From Streptomyces hiroshimensis (GTDB lineage Bacteria > Actinomycetota > Actinomycetes > Streptomycetales > Streptomycetaceae), in NCBI RefSeq assembly GCF_014650335.1, contig NZ_BMUT01000004.1, positions 1 through 64,000 on the forward strand: a stretch of 64,000 nucleotides of DNA. The letters run 5' to 3'. Position 1 is the first letter of the stretch. Each line of letters starts with the position of its first letter. The translations under genes were made by a program, and so were the position numbers. The notes under the pieces were generated by a model that worked only from the letters and a program-made list of their open reading frames with translations, ran no database searches and was not told the origin of the DNA. Below, piece after piece: positions 35,526-44,458 of this stretch.

Positions 35526-36839
35526 ATGAGTGATTGGTCCGGAGGGCGGAGCGACGAGCGACGGCAGGCGTACGGGCGCGGCAGCGCCGGCGCCGGCGCC
35601 GAGCCGGAGGGTGCGCGCGCCATGCCGCACGTACGGCGTGCGGCGCCGCCTCAGCAGTACAGCCCGCCCCAGGGCTACGACGAGGCGCCGGTCGCCGGCG
35701 GCCACCGCGTGGTCGGCCAGGGCGGCCCGGGTGACGGATACAACACGGGCCAGGTCTACGGCCGCGGCGCCCCGAACGGCCCCGGAGCGGGCCCCGGGGG
35801 TCCCGGCGGCCCGGGCGGGGGCGGCCCCCGCCCGCAGCGCACCGCCCGCCCGGACTGGCGCAGGCGCATCAAGATCGGCCTGGTGACCTTCGTCGTCCTG
35901 CTGCTGGCGGTCTCGGTCGGCACGTACTTCTGGGCCGACTCCAAGCTCCGCCAGGAGGTGGACCTCGGCAAGGTGAAGGAACGGCCGCCGGCCGGCGAGG
36001 GCACGAACTACCTGATCGTCGGCTCGGACAGCCGTGAGGGCCTGTCGGACCAGGACAAGAAGGACCTGCACACGGGGTCGGCGGACGGCAAGCGCACCGA
36101 CTCGATGATGATCCTGCACACCGGCGACAACGGCACCACGATGCTGAGCCTGCCGCGCGACTCCTGGGTCACCATCCCCGCCTTCACGGGCCAGAAGTCC
36201 GGCAAGCGGTTCCCGAAGTCCACCCACAAGCTCAACCAGGCGTACTCGGACGGCGGCCCGGAGCTGCTCGCGCAGACCATCGAGTTCAACACGGGCCTGC
36301 GCATCGACCACTACGCGGAGATCGGCTTCGGCGGCTTCCGCAACCTGGTCGACGCGCTGGGCGGCGTCGAGATGTGCCTGGACAAGCCGGTGAAGGACCG
36401 GGACTCGGGCGCGGACTTCAAGGCGGGCTGCCAGGAGCTGGACGGCGCCCAGTCGCTGGCCTTCGTGCGCCAGCGCCACCAGGAGGCCGACCAGGACCTG
36501 GGCCGGATGCGCAACCAGCAGAAGTTCCTGAACACGCTCGCGAAGCAGGCGGCCTCGCCCTCGACCGTCCTCAACCCCTTCCGCCTCTACCCGGTGATCG
36601 GCTCGGGCCTCGACACGCTCATCGTCGACAAGGACATGGGCCTGTTCGACCTGATGGACATGTTCTGGGCGATGAAGGGCGTGACGGGCGGCGACGGGCA
36701 GCAGATGACCGTGCCCGTCACCACCGCGAACCTGCCGACGCCCAACGACGGCGTCGCCGTGAAGTGGGACATGGCCAAGGCCAACCAGCTGTTCGGGCAG
36801 CTGAAGAAGGACCAGAAGGTCACCGTCTCCGACAAGTAG
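35526..36839 (+). CDS. LCP family protein 5, no LytR_C domain
   Basis: A 437-residue LCP protein. The cytoplasmic N-terminus (1-110) is Gly/Pro/Gln/Tyr-rich ([14 protein letters not shown]) and probably disordered. One membrane segment (115-137) is followed by the LCP domain (about 155-400) with NYLIVGSDSREG, RTDSMMILHT, SLPRDSWVTI and RQRHQEADQDLGRMRNQQ. It ends soon after the LCP domain (VTVSDK). ATG 35526 has no clear Shine-Dalgarno, and an ATG at 35400 would collide with the divergent gene. A hairpin follows at 36846. Confidence 0.9.
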   Translation: MSDWSGGRSDERRQAYGRGSAGAGAEPEGARAMPHVRRAAPPQQYSPPQGYDEAPVAGGHRVVGQGGPGDGYNTGQVYGRGAPNGPGAGPGGPGGPGGGGPRPQRTARPDWRRRIKIGLVTFVVLLLAVSVGTYFWADSKLRQEVDLGKVKERPPAGEGTNYLIVGSDSREGLSDQDKKDLHTGSADGKRTDSMMILHTGDNGTTMLSLPRDSWVTIPAFTGQKSGKRFPKSTHKLNQAYSDGGPELLAQTIEFNTGLRIDHYAEIGFGGFRNLVDALGGVEMCLDKPVKDRDSGADFKAGCQELDGAQSLAFVRQRHQEADQDLGRMRNQQKFLNTLAKQAASPSTVLNPFRLYPVIGSGLDTLIVDKDMGLFDLMDMFWAMKGVTGGDGQQMTVPVTTANLPTPNDGVAVKWDMAKANQLFGQLKKDQKVTVSDK

Positions 36840-36845
36840 GACCGC

Positions 36846-36868
36846 GGCGGGCCCGGCTCGGGCCCGCC
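36846..36868. terminator. Hairpin terminator after LCP 5
   Basis: GGCGGGCCCG (36846-36855) and CGGGCCCGCC (36859-36868) form a perfect 10-bp stem with a 3-base loop between the convergent LCP 5 and VOC genes. Confidence 0.75.
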
Positions 36869-36880
36869 TGCCCGGCCCGC

Positions 36881-37696
36881 CTACTTGGGCGGCTTCGCGG
36901 GCGGCTTCGCCTTGATGACGGCGAAGACGGCGCCCTGCGGGTCCTGCACGACGGCCATGCGGCCCGCCATCATGTCGAACGGCGGCTTGAGGACGTTGCC
37001 TCCGGCGCGCACCAGCGCGGCGACCGTGCTGTCGGTGTCGTCGACCGAGAAGTACGTCAGCCAGTGCGAGGGCGCGTCCTCGGGGATGCCCTCGATATTG
37101 GCCAGCCCCTGGAGCCCGCCGACCATGTGGTTGTTCACCTGCAGCGAGAAGTAGCCCTTGGCACCCTCCATCGGGGCGAACGTGATGCCGAGGGCCGTGG
37201 CGTAGAAGCCCGAGGCGGTGGCGGTGTCACTGGTGTTGAGCTCGTTCCAGATCACGGCGCCCGGCTCGTTGACGATCTCCGCGCCGTGGAATTTGCCCGC
37301 CTGCCACAGCCCGAAGACGGCGCCCGTGGGGTCGGCGGCCACGGCCATCCGGCCGATATCCATGACGTCCATGGCCGGCATCATCACGTCGCCGCCGTTG
37401 CTGACGATGCGGGACTGGGCGGCGTCCACGTCGGCGGTCGCGAGGTAGGTGGTCCACACCGCGGACGGCATCGGATCGGGCTTGCTGCCGTCGGGGTTCA
37501 TCGCCGCCATGATGCCGGCGACGGCCTTCTTGTCCTTCATATGGCAGACCGCGTAGCCGCCGGTCTCGGGCGGCCCGACCTCCCCCTGCCAGCCGAACAG
37601 GTCACGGTAGAAGTCGAGCGCCGCCTGCTGGTCGGGGACCATGAGGTCGACCCAGCAGGGGGTACCGGGAGCGTAGGGGCCGGTTACGACGGGCAT
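36881..37696 (-). CDS. VOC family protein, two glyoxalase-like domains
   Basis: The 271-residue protein consists of two vicinal-oxygen-chelate domains (about 8-125 and 140-262). Each begins with a PxWVDL- or VIWNEL-type strand and ends with a DPTGAVFGLWQ- or DPQGAVFAVIK-type strand. Members act as metal-dependent lyases, dioxygenases or antibiotic-binding proteins; the substrate cannot be read from the sequence. It ends in a Lys/Pro tail. It is a single gene that converges with LCP 5. Confidence 0.85.
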   Translation of the reverse strand: MPVVTGPYAPGTPCWVDLMVPDQQAALDFYRDLFGWQGEVGPPETGGYAVCHMKDKKAVAGIMAAMNPDGSKPDPMPSAVWTTYLATADVDAAQSRIVSNGGDVMMPAMDVMDIGRMAVAADPTGAVFGLWQAGKFHGAEIVNEPGAVIWNELNTSDTATASGFYATALGITFAPMEGAKGYFSLQVNNHMVGGLQGLANIEGIPEDAPSHWLTYFSVDDTDSTVAALVRAGGNVLKPPFDMMAGRMAVVQDPQGAVFAVIKAKPPAKPPK

Positions 37697-37819
37697 GACG
37701 GGCGCCTCCAGGCGGCGGGCGGATAGGGATGTCCCCCCGAGTAGGATCGGCCCCGCCGCGCCCGGCCGCCAGTGGCGCTCCCCCGTACGGGGAACGCCAC
37801 CGGCCGCAATGCCTGCGGG

Positions 37820-38980
37820 TTACTTCGGCAGGTTGCGCGCCATGACGATGCGCTGGACCTGGTTCGTGCCCTCGTATATCTGCGTGATCTTCGCGTCGCG
37901 CATCATGCGCTCGACGGGGTAGTCACGGGTGTAGCCGTAGCCGCCGAGGAGCTGGACGGCGTCGGTGGTGACCTCCATGGCGACGTCCGAGGCGAAGCAC
38001 TTGGCCGCGGCGCCCTGGAAGGTGAGGTCGGCGTCGCCGCGCTCGGACTTGGCGGCCGCCGCGTAGGTGAGCTGGCGGGCGGCCTCGATCTTCATCGCCA
38101 TGTCGGCCAGCATGAACTGGACGCCCTGGAAGTCGCCGATCGGCTTGCCGAACTGCTTGCGCTCCTGGACGTAGCCCTTGGCGTAGTCGAGCGCGCCCTG
38201 GGCGACGCCGAGGGCCTGGGCGGCGATGGTGATGCGGGTGTGGTCCAGGGTCTTCATCGCGGTGGCGAAGCCCGTGCCCTCCGCGCCGATCATGCGGTCG
38301 GCGGGGATGCGGACGTTGTCGAGGTAGACCTCGCGGGTCGGGGAGCCCTTGATGCCGAGCTTCTTCTCCGGGGCGCCGAAGGAGACGCCCTCGTCGCCCT
38401 TCTCGACGACGAAGGCCGAGATGCCCTTGGAGCGCTTCTCGGGGTCGGTCACGGCCATGACCGTGTAGTACTCGGAGACGCCGGCGTTGGTGATCCAGCG
38501 CTTGACGCCGTTGAGGACCCAGAAGTCGCCGTCGCGCACGGCGCGGGTCTTCATGCCGGCCGCGTCCGAGCCGGCGTCGGGCTCGCTGAGGCAGTACGAG
38601 AACATCGCGTCGCCCTTGGCGAGCGGGCCCATGTACTTCTTCTTCAGCTCCTCGGAGCCGGAGAGGATCACCGGCAGCGAACCGAGCTTGTTGACCGCGG
38701 GGATCAGCGAGGACGACACGCAGACACGGGCGACCTCCTCGATGACGATCACCGTGGCGAGGGCGTCCGCACCGGCGCCGCCGTACTCCTCGGGGACGTG
38801 CACGGCGTGCAGGTCCGTGGCGACGAGGGCGTCCAGGGCCTCCTGGGGGAAGCGGGCCTCCTCGTCCACCGCGGCGGCGTGCGGGGCGATCTTCTCCTCG
38901 GCGAGCTGGCGCACGACCTTGCGCAGCTCGTCGTGCTCCTCGGACGGCCGGTAGAGGTCGAAGTCCGTGTTTCCCGCCAA
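37820..38980 (-). CDS. Acyl-CoA dehydrogenase
   Basis: This FAD enzyme carries out the first step of acyl-CoA beta-oxidation or a branched-chain acyl-CoA oxidation. The 386-residue protein has the FAD-binding segments YCLSEPDAGSDAAG and WVLNGVKRWITNAG, the LGGYGYTRDYPVERMMRD block, and the catalytic-region YEGTNQVQRIVMARNL at the C-terminus. The start is TTG at 38980 with GGGAG upstream. A promoter and an inverted repeat at 38998-39027 suggest repression by a TetR-type regulator. It is divergent from ugd. Confidence 0.93.
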   Translation of the reverse strand: MAGNTDFDLYRPSEEHDELRKVVRQLAEEKIAPHAAAVDEEARFPQEALDALVATDLHAVHVPEEYGGAGADALATVIVIEEVARVCVSSSLIPAVNKLGSLPVILSGSEELKKKYMGPLAKGDAMFSYCLSEPDAGSDAAGMKTRAVRDGDFWVLNGVKRWITNAGVSEYYTVMAVTDPEKRSKGISAFVVEKGDEGVSFGAPEKKLGIKGSPTREVYLDNVRIPADRMIGAEGTGFATAMKTLDHTRITIAAQALGVAQGALDYAKGYVQERKQFGKPIGDFQGVQFMLADMAMKIEAARQLTYAAAAKSERGDADLTFQGAAAKCFASDVAMEVTTDAVQLLGGYGYTRDYPVERMMRDAKITQIYEGTNQVQRIVMARNLPK

Positions 38981-38997
38981 GGCGTACTCCCCTGAGA

Positions 38998-39027
38998 GTT
39001 AACTACCGTTTAGTAACCCCGATTCTA
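38998..39027 (-). promoter_or_regulatory. Acyl-CoA dehydrogenase -10 box and candidate operator
   Basis: On the minus strand a good -10 box TAGAAT (39022-39027) is followed at once by GTTACTAAACGGTAGTTAAC (39017-38998). This contains ACTA and TAGT arms around AACGG and partly symmetric GTTA/TAAC ends. A regulator bound here would cover the transcription start. I could not name the regulator. Confidence 0.5.
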
Positions 39028-39175
39028 GGGGCGGCTCCCGGACAGGGACTACGTGAGCTTGCCGACAGCACCCGGCAGGCGCCCGCCGCGACTGCCGTCC
39101 ACCCCGCTCCTTCCCAGCTCGGGGCCCGACTATGCTCGGGCACCGCAGTCCCGCCCGTCAGCACATGGAGCACGC

Positions 39176-40516
39176 ATGGCCCCCAGGATCACCGTGATCG
39201 GCACCGGCTACCTCGGCGCCACCCATGCCGCGGCCATGGCCGAGCTCGGCTTCGAGGTGCTGGGCCTCGACGTGGCCCCCGAGAAGATCGAGATGCTCGG
39301 GCGGGGCAAGGTCCCGATGTACGAGCCGGGGCTGGAAGAGCTGCTACGCAAGCACGTCGCCGGGCTGGAGGGCTCGACCGGGCGGCTGCGCTTCACGACC
39401 TCCTGGGAGGAGGTCGGCGAGTTCGGCGACGTCCACTTCGTCTGCGTGAACACTCCGCAGAAGCACGGCGAGTACGCGTGCGACATGTCCTACGTCGACG
39501 CCGCCGTCACCTCCCTGGCCGCCGTCCTGCACCGCCCGGCGCTCGTCGTCGGCAAGTCCACCGTCCCGGTCGGCAGCGCCGCCCGGCTCGCGCGGCTGCT
39601 CACCGAGCTGGCGCCGGCCGGCGAAGAGGTCGAGCTGGCCTGGAACCCCGAGTTCCTGCGCGAGGGCTTCGCCGTCAAGGACACGCTGCACCCCGACCGC
39701 ATCGTCGTGGGCGTCGCGGGCGAGCGGGGCGAGAAGCTGCTGCGCGAGGTGTACGCCGGGCCGATCGGGGAAGGCACGCCCTTCGTCGTCACCGACTACC
39801 CGACCGCCGAGCTGGTCAAGACCGCCGCCAACTCCTTCCTCGCCACGAAGATCTCCTTCATCAACGCCATGGCCGAGGTCTGCGAGGCCGCCGACGGCGA
39901 TGTCGTGAAGCTCGCCGAGGCCATAGGGCACGACGACCGCATCGGCAAGAAGTTCCTGCGCGCCGGCGTCGGCTTCGGCGGCGGCTGCCTGCCCAAGGAC
40001 ATCCGCGCCTTCATGGCGCGGGCGGGCGAGCTGGGCGTGGACCAGGCGCTGACCTTCCTCCGCGAGGTCGACTCCATCAACATGCGCCGCCGCGCGCACA
40101 TGGTGGAGCTGGCGCGCGAGGCGGTCGGCGGCAGCTTCCTGGGACAGCGGGTCGCCGTGCTCGGCGCGACGTTCAAGCCGGACTCGGACGACGTCCGCGA
40201 CTCCCCCGCGCTCAACGTCGCCGGGCAGATCCACCTGCAGGGCGGCCAGGTCACGGTCTACGACCCGAAGGGCATGGAGAACGCGCGGCGCCTCTTCCCG
40301 ACCCTCGCCTACGCGGCGAGCGCGCTGGAGGCGTGCCGGGGTGCGCGGGTGGTGCTGCACCTGACCGAGTGGGGCGAGTTCCGCGAACTCGACCCGTCGG
40401 AGATCGCCGCCGTCGCGTCGGACCGCCACATCATCGACGGCCGCAACGCGCTCGACGCCGCCGCGTGGCGGGACGCGGGCTGGACGTTCCGCGCCATGGG
40501 CCGCCCTCGCGCCTGA
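39176..40516 (+). CDS. UDP-glucose 6-dehydrogenase family protein
   Basis: The enzyme oxidises a UDP-sugar (probably UDP-glucose to UDP-glucuronate) with two NAD. The 446-residue protein has the NAD fold ITVIGTGYLG (5-14), the KSTVPVG segment (127-133), the substrate loop AWNPEFLREGFA and the catalytic Cys271 in GFGGGCLPKD, then the C-terminal UDP-binding domain (AVLGATFKPDSDDVRDSP). ATG 39176 has GGAG upstream and starts right at the dinucleotide fold; the longer frame adds 41 unconserved residues. UDP-glucuronate could feed envelope polysaccharide made by the nearby genes. Confidence 0.92.
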   Translation: MAPRITVIGTGYLGATHAAAMAELGFEVLGLDVAPEKIEMLGRGKVPMYEPGLEELLRKHVAGLEGSTGRLRFTTSWEEVGEFGDVHFVCVNTPQKHGEYACDMSYVDAAVTSLAAVLHRPALVVGKSTVPVGSAARLARLLTELAPAGEEVELAWNPEFLREGFAVKDTLHPDRIVVGVAGERGEKLLREVYAGPIGEGTPFVVTDYPTAELVKTAANSFLATKISFINAMAEVCEAADGDVVKLAEAIGHDDRIGKKFLRAGVGFGGGCLPKDIRAFMARAGELGVDQALTFLREVDSINMRRRAHMVELAREAVGGSFLGQRVAVLGATFKPDSDDVRDSPALNVAGQIHLQGGQVTVYDPKGMENARRLFPTLAYAASALEACRGARVVLHLTEWGEFRELDPSEIAAVASDRHIIDGRNALDAAAWRDAGWTFRAMGRPRA

Positions 40517-40722
40517 CGGCACCCACGTATGTCCTCCCGCCGTGGCGGGCGGGGGGCTGGGGCATCGCCCCAGGAAACGGCGAAAGGGTGGGACCGGGGC
40601 CTTTCTCCCGCCGCGACGGCGAGCGGCCGAAGCGGCGGTGACCGGCGGTGCCGGGCCGGGCTGAGCCCGTAGCGGCACCGCCGAGATCCACCGCTGTGGC
40701 TGAGCGCCGCTGCGGCGGAAGT

Positions 40723-40803
40723 GTGAGGCCGGGCCTCACCGCACCTGCAGCGGCACGGGCCCGGCCCCGGGCCGCCGGGCGGACGTGTGAGGCGAGGCCT
40801 CAC
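40723..40803. repeat. Two near-identical palindromes between convergent genes
   Basis: GTGAGGCCGGGCCTCAC (40723-40739) and GTGAGGCGAGGCCTCAC (40787-40803) are 17-bp palindromes 64 bases apart. They lie in the 294-base gap (40517-40810) between ugd and the dipeptidase gene, and the second is eight bases from the dipeptidase stop. They may form terminators for both genes. The rest of the gap has no gene. Confidence 0.7.
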
Positions 40804-40810
40804 GACACGT

Positions 40811-42016
40811 TCAGGCCGTGGGCGCGCCGTCCAGCGCGTCGATCGTCGCGATCGACGGGCCCCGTACCGCGGAAAGGTCCCGCGCCACATCCTCCGCGTC
40901 CCGCAACACCCGCACCGCATTGCGCCACGTCAGCTTCGCCAGGTCCGTGTCGGACCAGCCGCGCCGCAGGAGTTCGGCGATGAGGTTGGGGTAGCCGGCG
41001 ACGTCGGCCAGGTCGGCGGGGGTGAACGCCGTGCCGTCGAAGTCGCCGCCGATGCCGATGTGGTCGACGCCGGCGACCTCGCGCATGTGGTCGAGGTGGT
41101 CGGCGACCGTCGACGCCGTGGCGAGCGGCCGCGGGTGCTCCGCCTCGAAGGCGCCGTGCAGCTCCATCGCCCGCCGCGAGGTGTCCAGGTGGTGCAGCCC
41201 GTGTGCGCGCAGGTTCTCGTCGGCGGCCTGCGTCCAGGCGACGGCCTCCGGCAGGATGAACTTCGGGACGAACGTCGCCATGGCCACGCCCCCGTTCGCG
41301 GCGAGCGCGCCGAGGACGTCGTCCGGCACGTTGCGCGGGTGGTCGCAGACGGCCCGCGCCGACGAGTGCGAGAAGATCACCGGCGCCTTGCTGACCCGCA
41401 GGGCGTCCCGCATCGTGCCGGCCGAGACGTGCGACAGGTCGACCAGCATGCCGATGCGGTTCATCTCCCGCACGACTTCCTCGCCGAAGCGGGTCAGCCC
41501 GCCCGCCGCGGGGACGTCCGTGGCGGAGTCCGCCCACGGGATGTTGTCGTTGTGGGTGAGGGTCATGTAGCGCACGCCGAGCCGGTGCAGCGCCCGCAGC
41601 GTGGCCAGGGAGCAGTTGATGCTGTGCCCGCCCTCGGCGCCCATCAGGGAGGCGATGCGGCCCTCGGCCCGCGCCGCCTCCATGTCGTCGGCGGTGAAGG
41701 CGAGCCGCAGCTCGTGCGGGTAGCGGTCGGCCAGCTGCCGTACGACGTCGATCTGTTCGAGCGTGGCGCTGACCGCCTCGTCCCCGGCCAGGTCCGTACG
41801 GACGTACACCGACCAGAACTGGGCGCCGACGCCGCCCGCGCGCAGCCGCGGCAGGTCGGTGTGGAGCCCGGCACCGCTCTGGTCCAGGGCGATGTCGCGC
41901 CGGTCGAGGTCGTAGCGGACCTGCTGGCGCAGCGCCCAGGGCAGGTCGTTGTGCCCGTCGACGACGGGGTGGGCGGCGAGGAGCTCGCGGGCGCGGTCCA
42001 GCAGTCGGTCCGTCAT
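40811..42016 (-). CDS. Membrane dipeptidase (renal dipeptidase, M19)
   Basis: This binuclear zinc enzyme hydrolyses dipeptides, including those with D-residues. The 401-residue protein has the N-terminal metal site DGHNDLPW (His22, Asp24), [10 protein letters not shown] with the bridging Glu, the [13 protein letters not shown] segment, LVDLSHVS and the late [13 protein letters not shown] with an Asp. No signal peptide is seen, so it is probably cytoplasmic. ATG 42016 lies 13 bases after the purE stop on the same strand, so it may be co-transcribed with purK-purE. Confidence 0.92.
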   Translation of the reverse strand: MTDRLLDRARELLAAHPVVDGHNDLPWALRQQVRYDLDRRDIALDQSGAGLHTDLPRLRAGGVGAQFWSVYVRTDLAGDEAVSATLEQIDVVRQLADRYPHELRLAFTADDMEAARAEGRIASLMGAEGGHSINCSLATLRALHRLGVRYMTLTHNDNIPWADSATDVPAAGGLTRFGEEVVREMNRIGMLVDLSHVSAGTMRDALRVSKAPVIFSHSSARAVCDHPRNVPDDVLGALAANGGVAMATFVPKFILPEAVAWTQAADENLRAHGLHHLDTSRRAMELHGAFEAEHPRPLATASTVADHLDHMREVAGVDHIGIGGDFDGTAFTPADLADVAGYPNLIAELLRRGWSDTDLAKLTWRNAVRVLRDAEDVARDLSAVRGPSIATIDALDGAPTA

Positions 42017-42029
42017 CGTCGCTCCCCGG

Positions 42030-42575
42030 TCACTTGCCGAATCCGAAGGCGGCCGCGCCCTGCACCTTCGCGCGCAGCCGCCTGCCCTTGTCCGTGGCCT
42101 GCTCGTTGAGCTCGTCCTGGAAGTGCTGCATGCGGGCGAGCAGGTCGGCGTCGTGCGCGGCGAGCATGCGGACGGCCAGCAGGCCGGCGTTGCGGGCGCC
42201 GGCGACGGAGACGGTGGCGACGGGGACACCGGCCGGCATCTGGACGATGGAGAGCAGGGAGTCCATGCCGTCCAGGTACTTCAGCGGCACGGGCACGCCG
42301 ATCACCGGCAGCGGGGTGACGGAGGCCAGCATGCCGGGCAGGTGGGCGGCGCCGCCCGCGCCCGCGATGATCGCCTTGAGGCCGCGGCCCGCGGCCCGCT
42401 CCCCGTAGGCGATCATCTCGCGCGGCATCCGGTGCGCGGAGACGACGTCGACCTCGTAGGGGACCTCGAACTCCTCCAGGGCCTTGGCGGCGGCTTCCAT
42501 GACGGGCCAGTCGGAGTCGGAGCCCATGACGATGCCGACGACGGGGCCGACGGAGCCCACGGGGGAAGCAGTCAT
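42030..42575 (-). CDS. purE: N5-carboxyaminoimidazole ribonucleotide mutase
   Basis: PurE moves the carboxyl group of N5-CAIR to make CAIR in purine synthesis. The 181-residue protein has [15 protein letters not shown] (substrate loop), SAHRMP with the catalytic His, [12 protein letters not shown] and [13 protein letters not shown]. It overlaps the purK stop by ATGA, so translation is coupled. The product of PurK is its substrate. Confidence 0.96.
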   Translation of the reverse strand: MTASPVGSVGPVVGIVMGSDSDWPVMEAAAKALEEFEVPYEVDVVSAHRMPREMIAYGERAAGRGLKAIIAGAGGAAHLPGMLASVTPLPVIGVPVPLKYLDGMDSLLSIVQMPAGVPVATVSVAGARNAGLLAVRMLAAHDADLLARMQHFQDELNEQATDKGRRLRAKVQGAAAFGFGK

Positions 42576-43711
42576 TCCGTGATCGTTCCTCGCAGATATC
42601 CGGCGGCGTGGCTCGCGCGCTCGCGCACATCCGCCAGATCGTCGCCGTAGGTGTTGACGTGTCCGACCTTCCGGCCGGGCTTGACGTCCTTGCCGTACAT
42701 ATGGATCTTCAGGCCCGGGTCGCGTGCCATGCAATGGAGGTACGCGGAATACATGTCGGGATAGTCGCCGCCGAGCACATTGGCCATGACGGTCCACTTG
42801 GCGCGCGGGCGGGGGTCGCCGAGCGGCAGGTCGAGCACGGCGCGCACGTGGTTGGCGAACTGCGAGGTGATCGCGCCGTCCTGGGTCCAGTGGCCGGAGT
42901 TGTGCGGGCGCATCGCGAGCTCGTTGACGAGGATGCGGCCGTCGGCGGTCTCGAACAGCTCCACGGCGAGGTGCCCGACGACGCCCAGCTCCTTGGCGAC
43001 CTTCAGGGCGAGCTGCTGCGCCTGCGCGGAGAGCTCCTGCGAGAGGCCGGGCGCGGGGGCGATCACGGTGTCGCAGACGCCGTCGACCTGGACGGACTCG
43101 ACGACGGGGTACGAGACGGCCTGGCCGTGCGGGGAGCGGACGACGTTGGCCGCGAGCTCGCGGACGAAGGCGACCTTCTCCTCGGCGAGGACGGGGACTC
43201 CGGCGCGGAAGGGTTCACCCGCCTCTTCTGCGCTGCGGACGATCCACACCCCCTTTCCGTCGTACCCGCCGCGGACGGTCTTCAGGACGACGGGAAAACC
43301 GTCGCCCTCCGCCGCGAAGCGCGCCACGTCGGCGGGGTCCTCGACGATGCGGTGCCGCGGGCACGGCACTCCGATCGCGTCGAGCTTGGCCCGCATCACG
43401 CCCTTGTCCTGGGCGTGCACCAAGGCGTCGGGCCCCGGGCGGACGGGGATGCCGTCCGCCTCCAGGGCCCGGAGGTGCTCGGTGGGAACGTGCTCGTGAT
43501 CGAAGGTGATCACGTCACACCCTTGTGCGAAAGCACGAAGGGTTTCCAGGTCGCGGTAGTCGCCGATGACGACATCGCTGACCACCTGGGCCGCCGAGTC
43601 CTGCGGGGTATCGCTGAGCAGCTTGAACTTGATGCCGAGGGGGATGCCCGCCTCGTGGGTCATACGGGCGAGCTGGCCGCCGCCGACCATGCCGACTACC
43701 GGGAACGTCAC
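42572..43711 (-). CDS. purK: 5-(carboxyamino)imidazole ribonucleotide synthase
   Basis: PurK uses ATP and bicarbonate to carboxylate aminoimidazole ribonucleotide. The 379-residue ATP-grasp protein has [13 protein letters not shown] at the N-terminus, FDHEHVP, the glycine loop [11 protein letters not shown] and the metal-binding [15 protein letters not shown] 43711 is chosen because the protein then starts directly with the family N-terminus; no clear Shine-Dalgarno was found. It is divergent from the GtrA gene across a 202-base gap without other genes. Confidence 0.95.
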   Translation of the reverse strand: MTFPVVGMVGGGQLARMTHEAGIPLGIKFKLLSDTPQDSAAQVVSDVVIGDYRDLETLRAFAQGCDVITFDHEHVPTEHLRALEADGIPVRPGPDALVHAQDKGVMRAKLDAIGVPCPRHRIVEDPADVARFAAEGDGFPVVLKTVRGGYDGKGVWIVRSAEEAGEPFRAGVPVLAEEKVAFVRELAANVVRSPHGQAVSYPVVESVQVDGVCDTVIAPAPGLSQELSAQAQQLALKVAKELGVVGHLAVELFETADGRILVNELAMRPHNSGHWTQDGAITSQFANHVRAVLDLPLGDPRPRAKWTVMANVLGGDYPDMYSAYLHCMARDPGLKIHMYGKDVKPGRKVGHVNTYGDDLADVRERASHAAGYLRGTITE

Positions 43712-43913
43712 GCCCCCAGGGTATCCGTACGGGCGAACTGCCCCCGACCCCGTTCGGAGGATCATCCGAAAAGACAGTGAGTGCACCAATGGCCGATATG
43801 ACTCGCGTTCGCCTCACGTTCACCGACTCCGTCCGTCGGCTCCGGAGCGCGCTGGATAGCATGAAAGCTGCCCCACGCCCCCAGACGCCCATTCAACGGA
43901 GCCTGACGATCCC

Positions 43914-44408
43914 ATGAGTCAACGGCGCACAGTGCGTTCCCGGCTGGAGCGGGTGGCCCGCGAAATCGCCAAGTTCGGCGCGGTCGGGGCCATCGGGTTC
44001 GTGGTCAATTTCATCGTCTTCAACATCTGTGTCCACGGTTTCGGTCTCGCGGTGGTGCGCTCGGGCGTGATCGCCACGGCCGTGGCCATCGCCACCAACT
44101 ACGTCGGCAACCGCTACTGGACCTACCGCGACTCCGACCGGAGCCGGCGCAGTCGCGAGATGAGCCTGTTCCTGCTCTTCAGCGGCGCCGGGCTGGTCAT
44201 CGAGAACGGCATCCTGGCGATCTCGCACTACGGCTTCGGCCTGACGACCCCGCTCGCGGACAACATCGCGAAGAACGTGATCGGCCTCGGGATAGGGACG
44301 GTCTTCCGCTTCTGGTCGTACCGCACGTGGGTCTTCCGGGCGCAGGCGGTGGAGACGGCGGAATCGTTCCTCTCCGCGCCTCCGGAGCGCGCGGAAGCGC
44401 ATAAGTAG
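43914..44408 (+). CDS. GtrA family membrane protein
   Basis: The 164-residue protein has four membrane segments (about 22-40, 48-66, 86-104 and 114-132) and the family pattern FGAVGAIGFVVNF, NYVGNRYWTY and RFWSYRTWVF. GtrA proteins are thought to flip or present polyprenyl-linked sugars for envelope decoration. This agrees with the glycosyltransferase and LCP genes upstream and with the GtrA gene near purE-purK in mycobacteria. The substrate is unknown. Confidence 0.9.
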   Translation: MSQRRTVRSRLERVAREIAKFGAVGAIGFVVNFIVFNICVHGFGLAVVRSGVIATAVAIATNYVGNRYWTYRDSDRSRRSREMSLFLLFSGAGLVIENGILAISHYGFGLTTPLADNIAKNVIGLGIGTVFRFWSYRTWVFRAQAVETAESFLSAPPERAEAHK

Positions 44409-44431
44409 CGGAAAGCGCACACGTAGCGACG

Positions 44432-44457
44432 CCCGCCCCGGGCCCTCCGGGGGCGGG
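44432..44457. terminator. Hairpin between GtrA and histidine kinase
   Basis: CCCGCCCC (44432-44439) pairs with GGGGCGGG (44450-44457) around a 10-base loop between convergent genes. Confidence 0.6.
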
Positions 44458-44458
44458 A

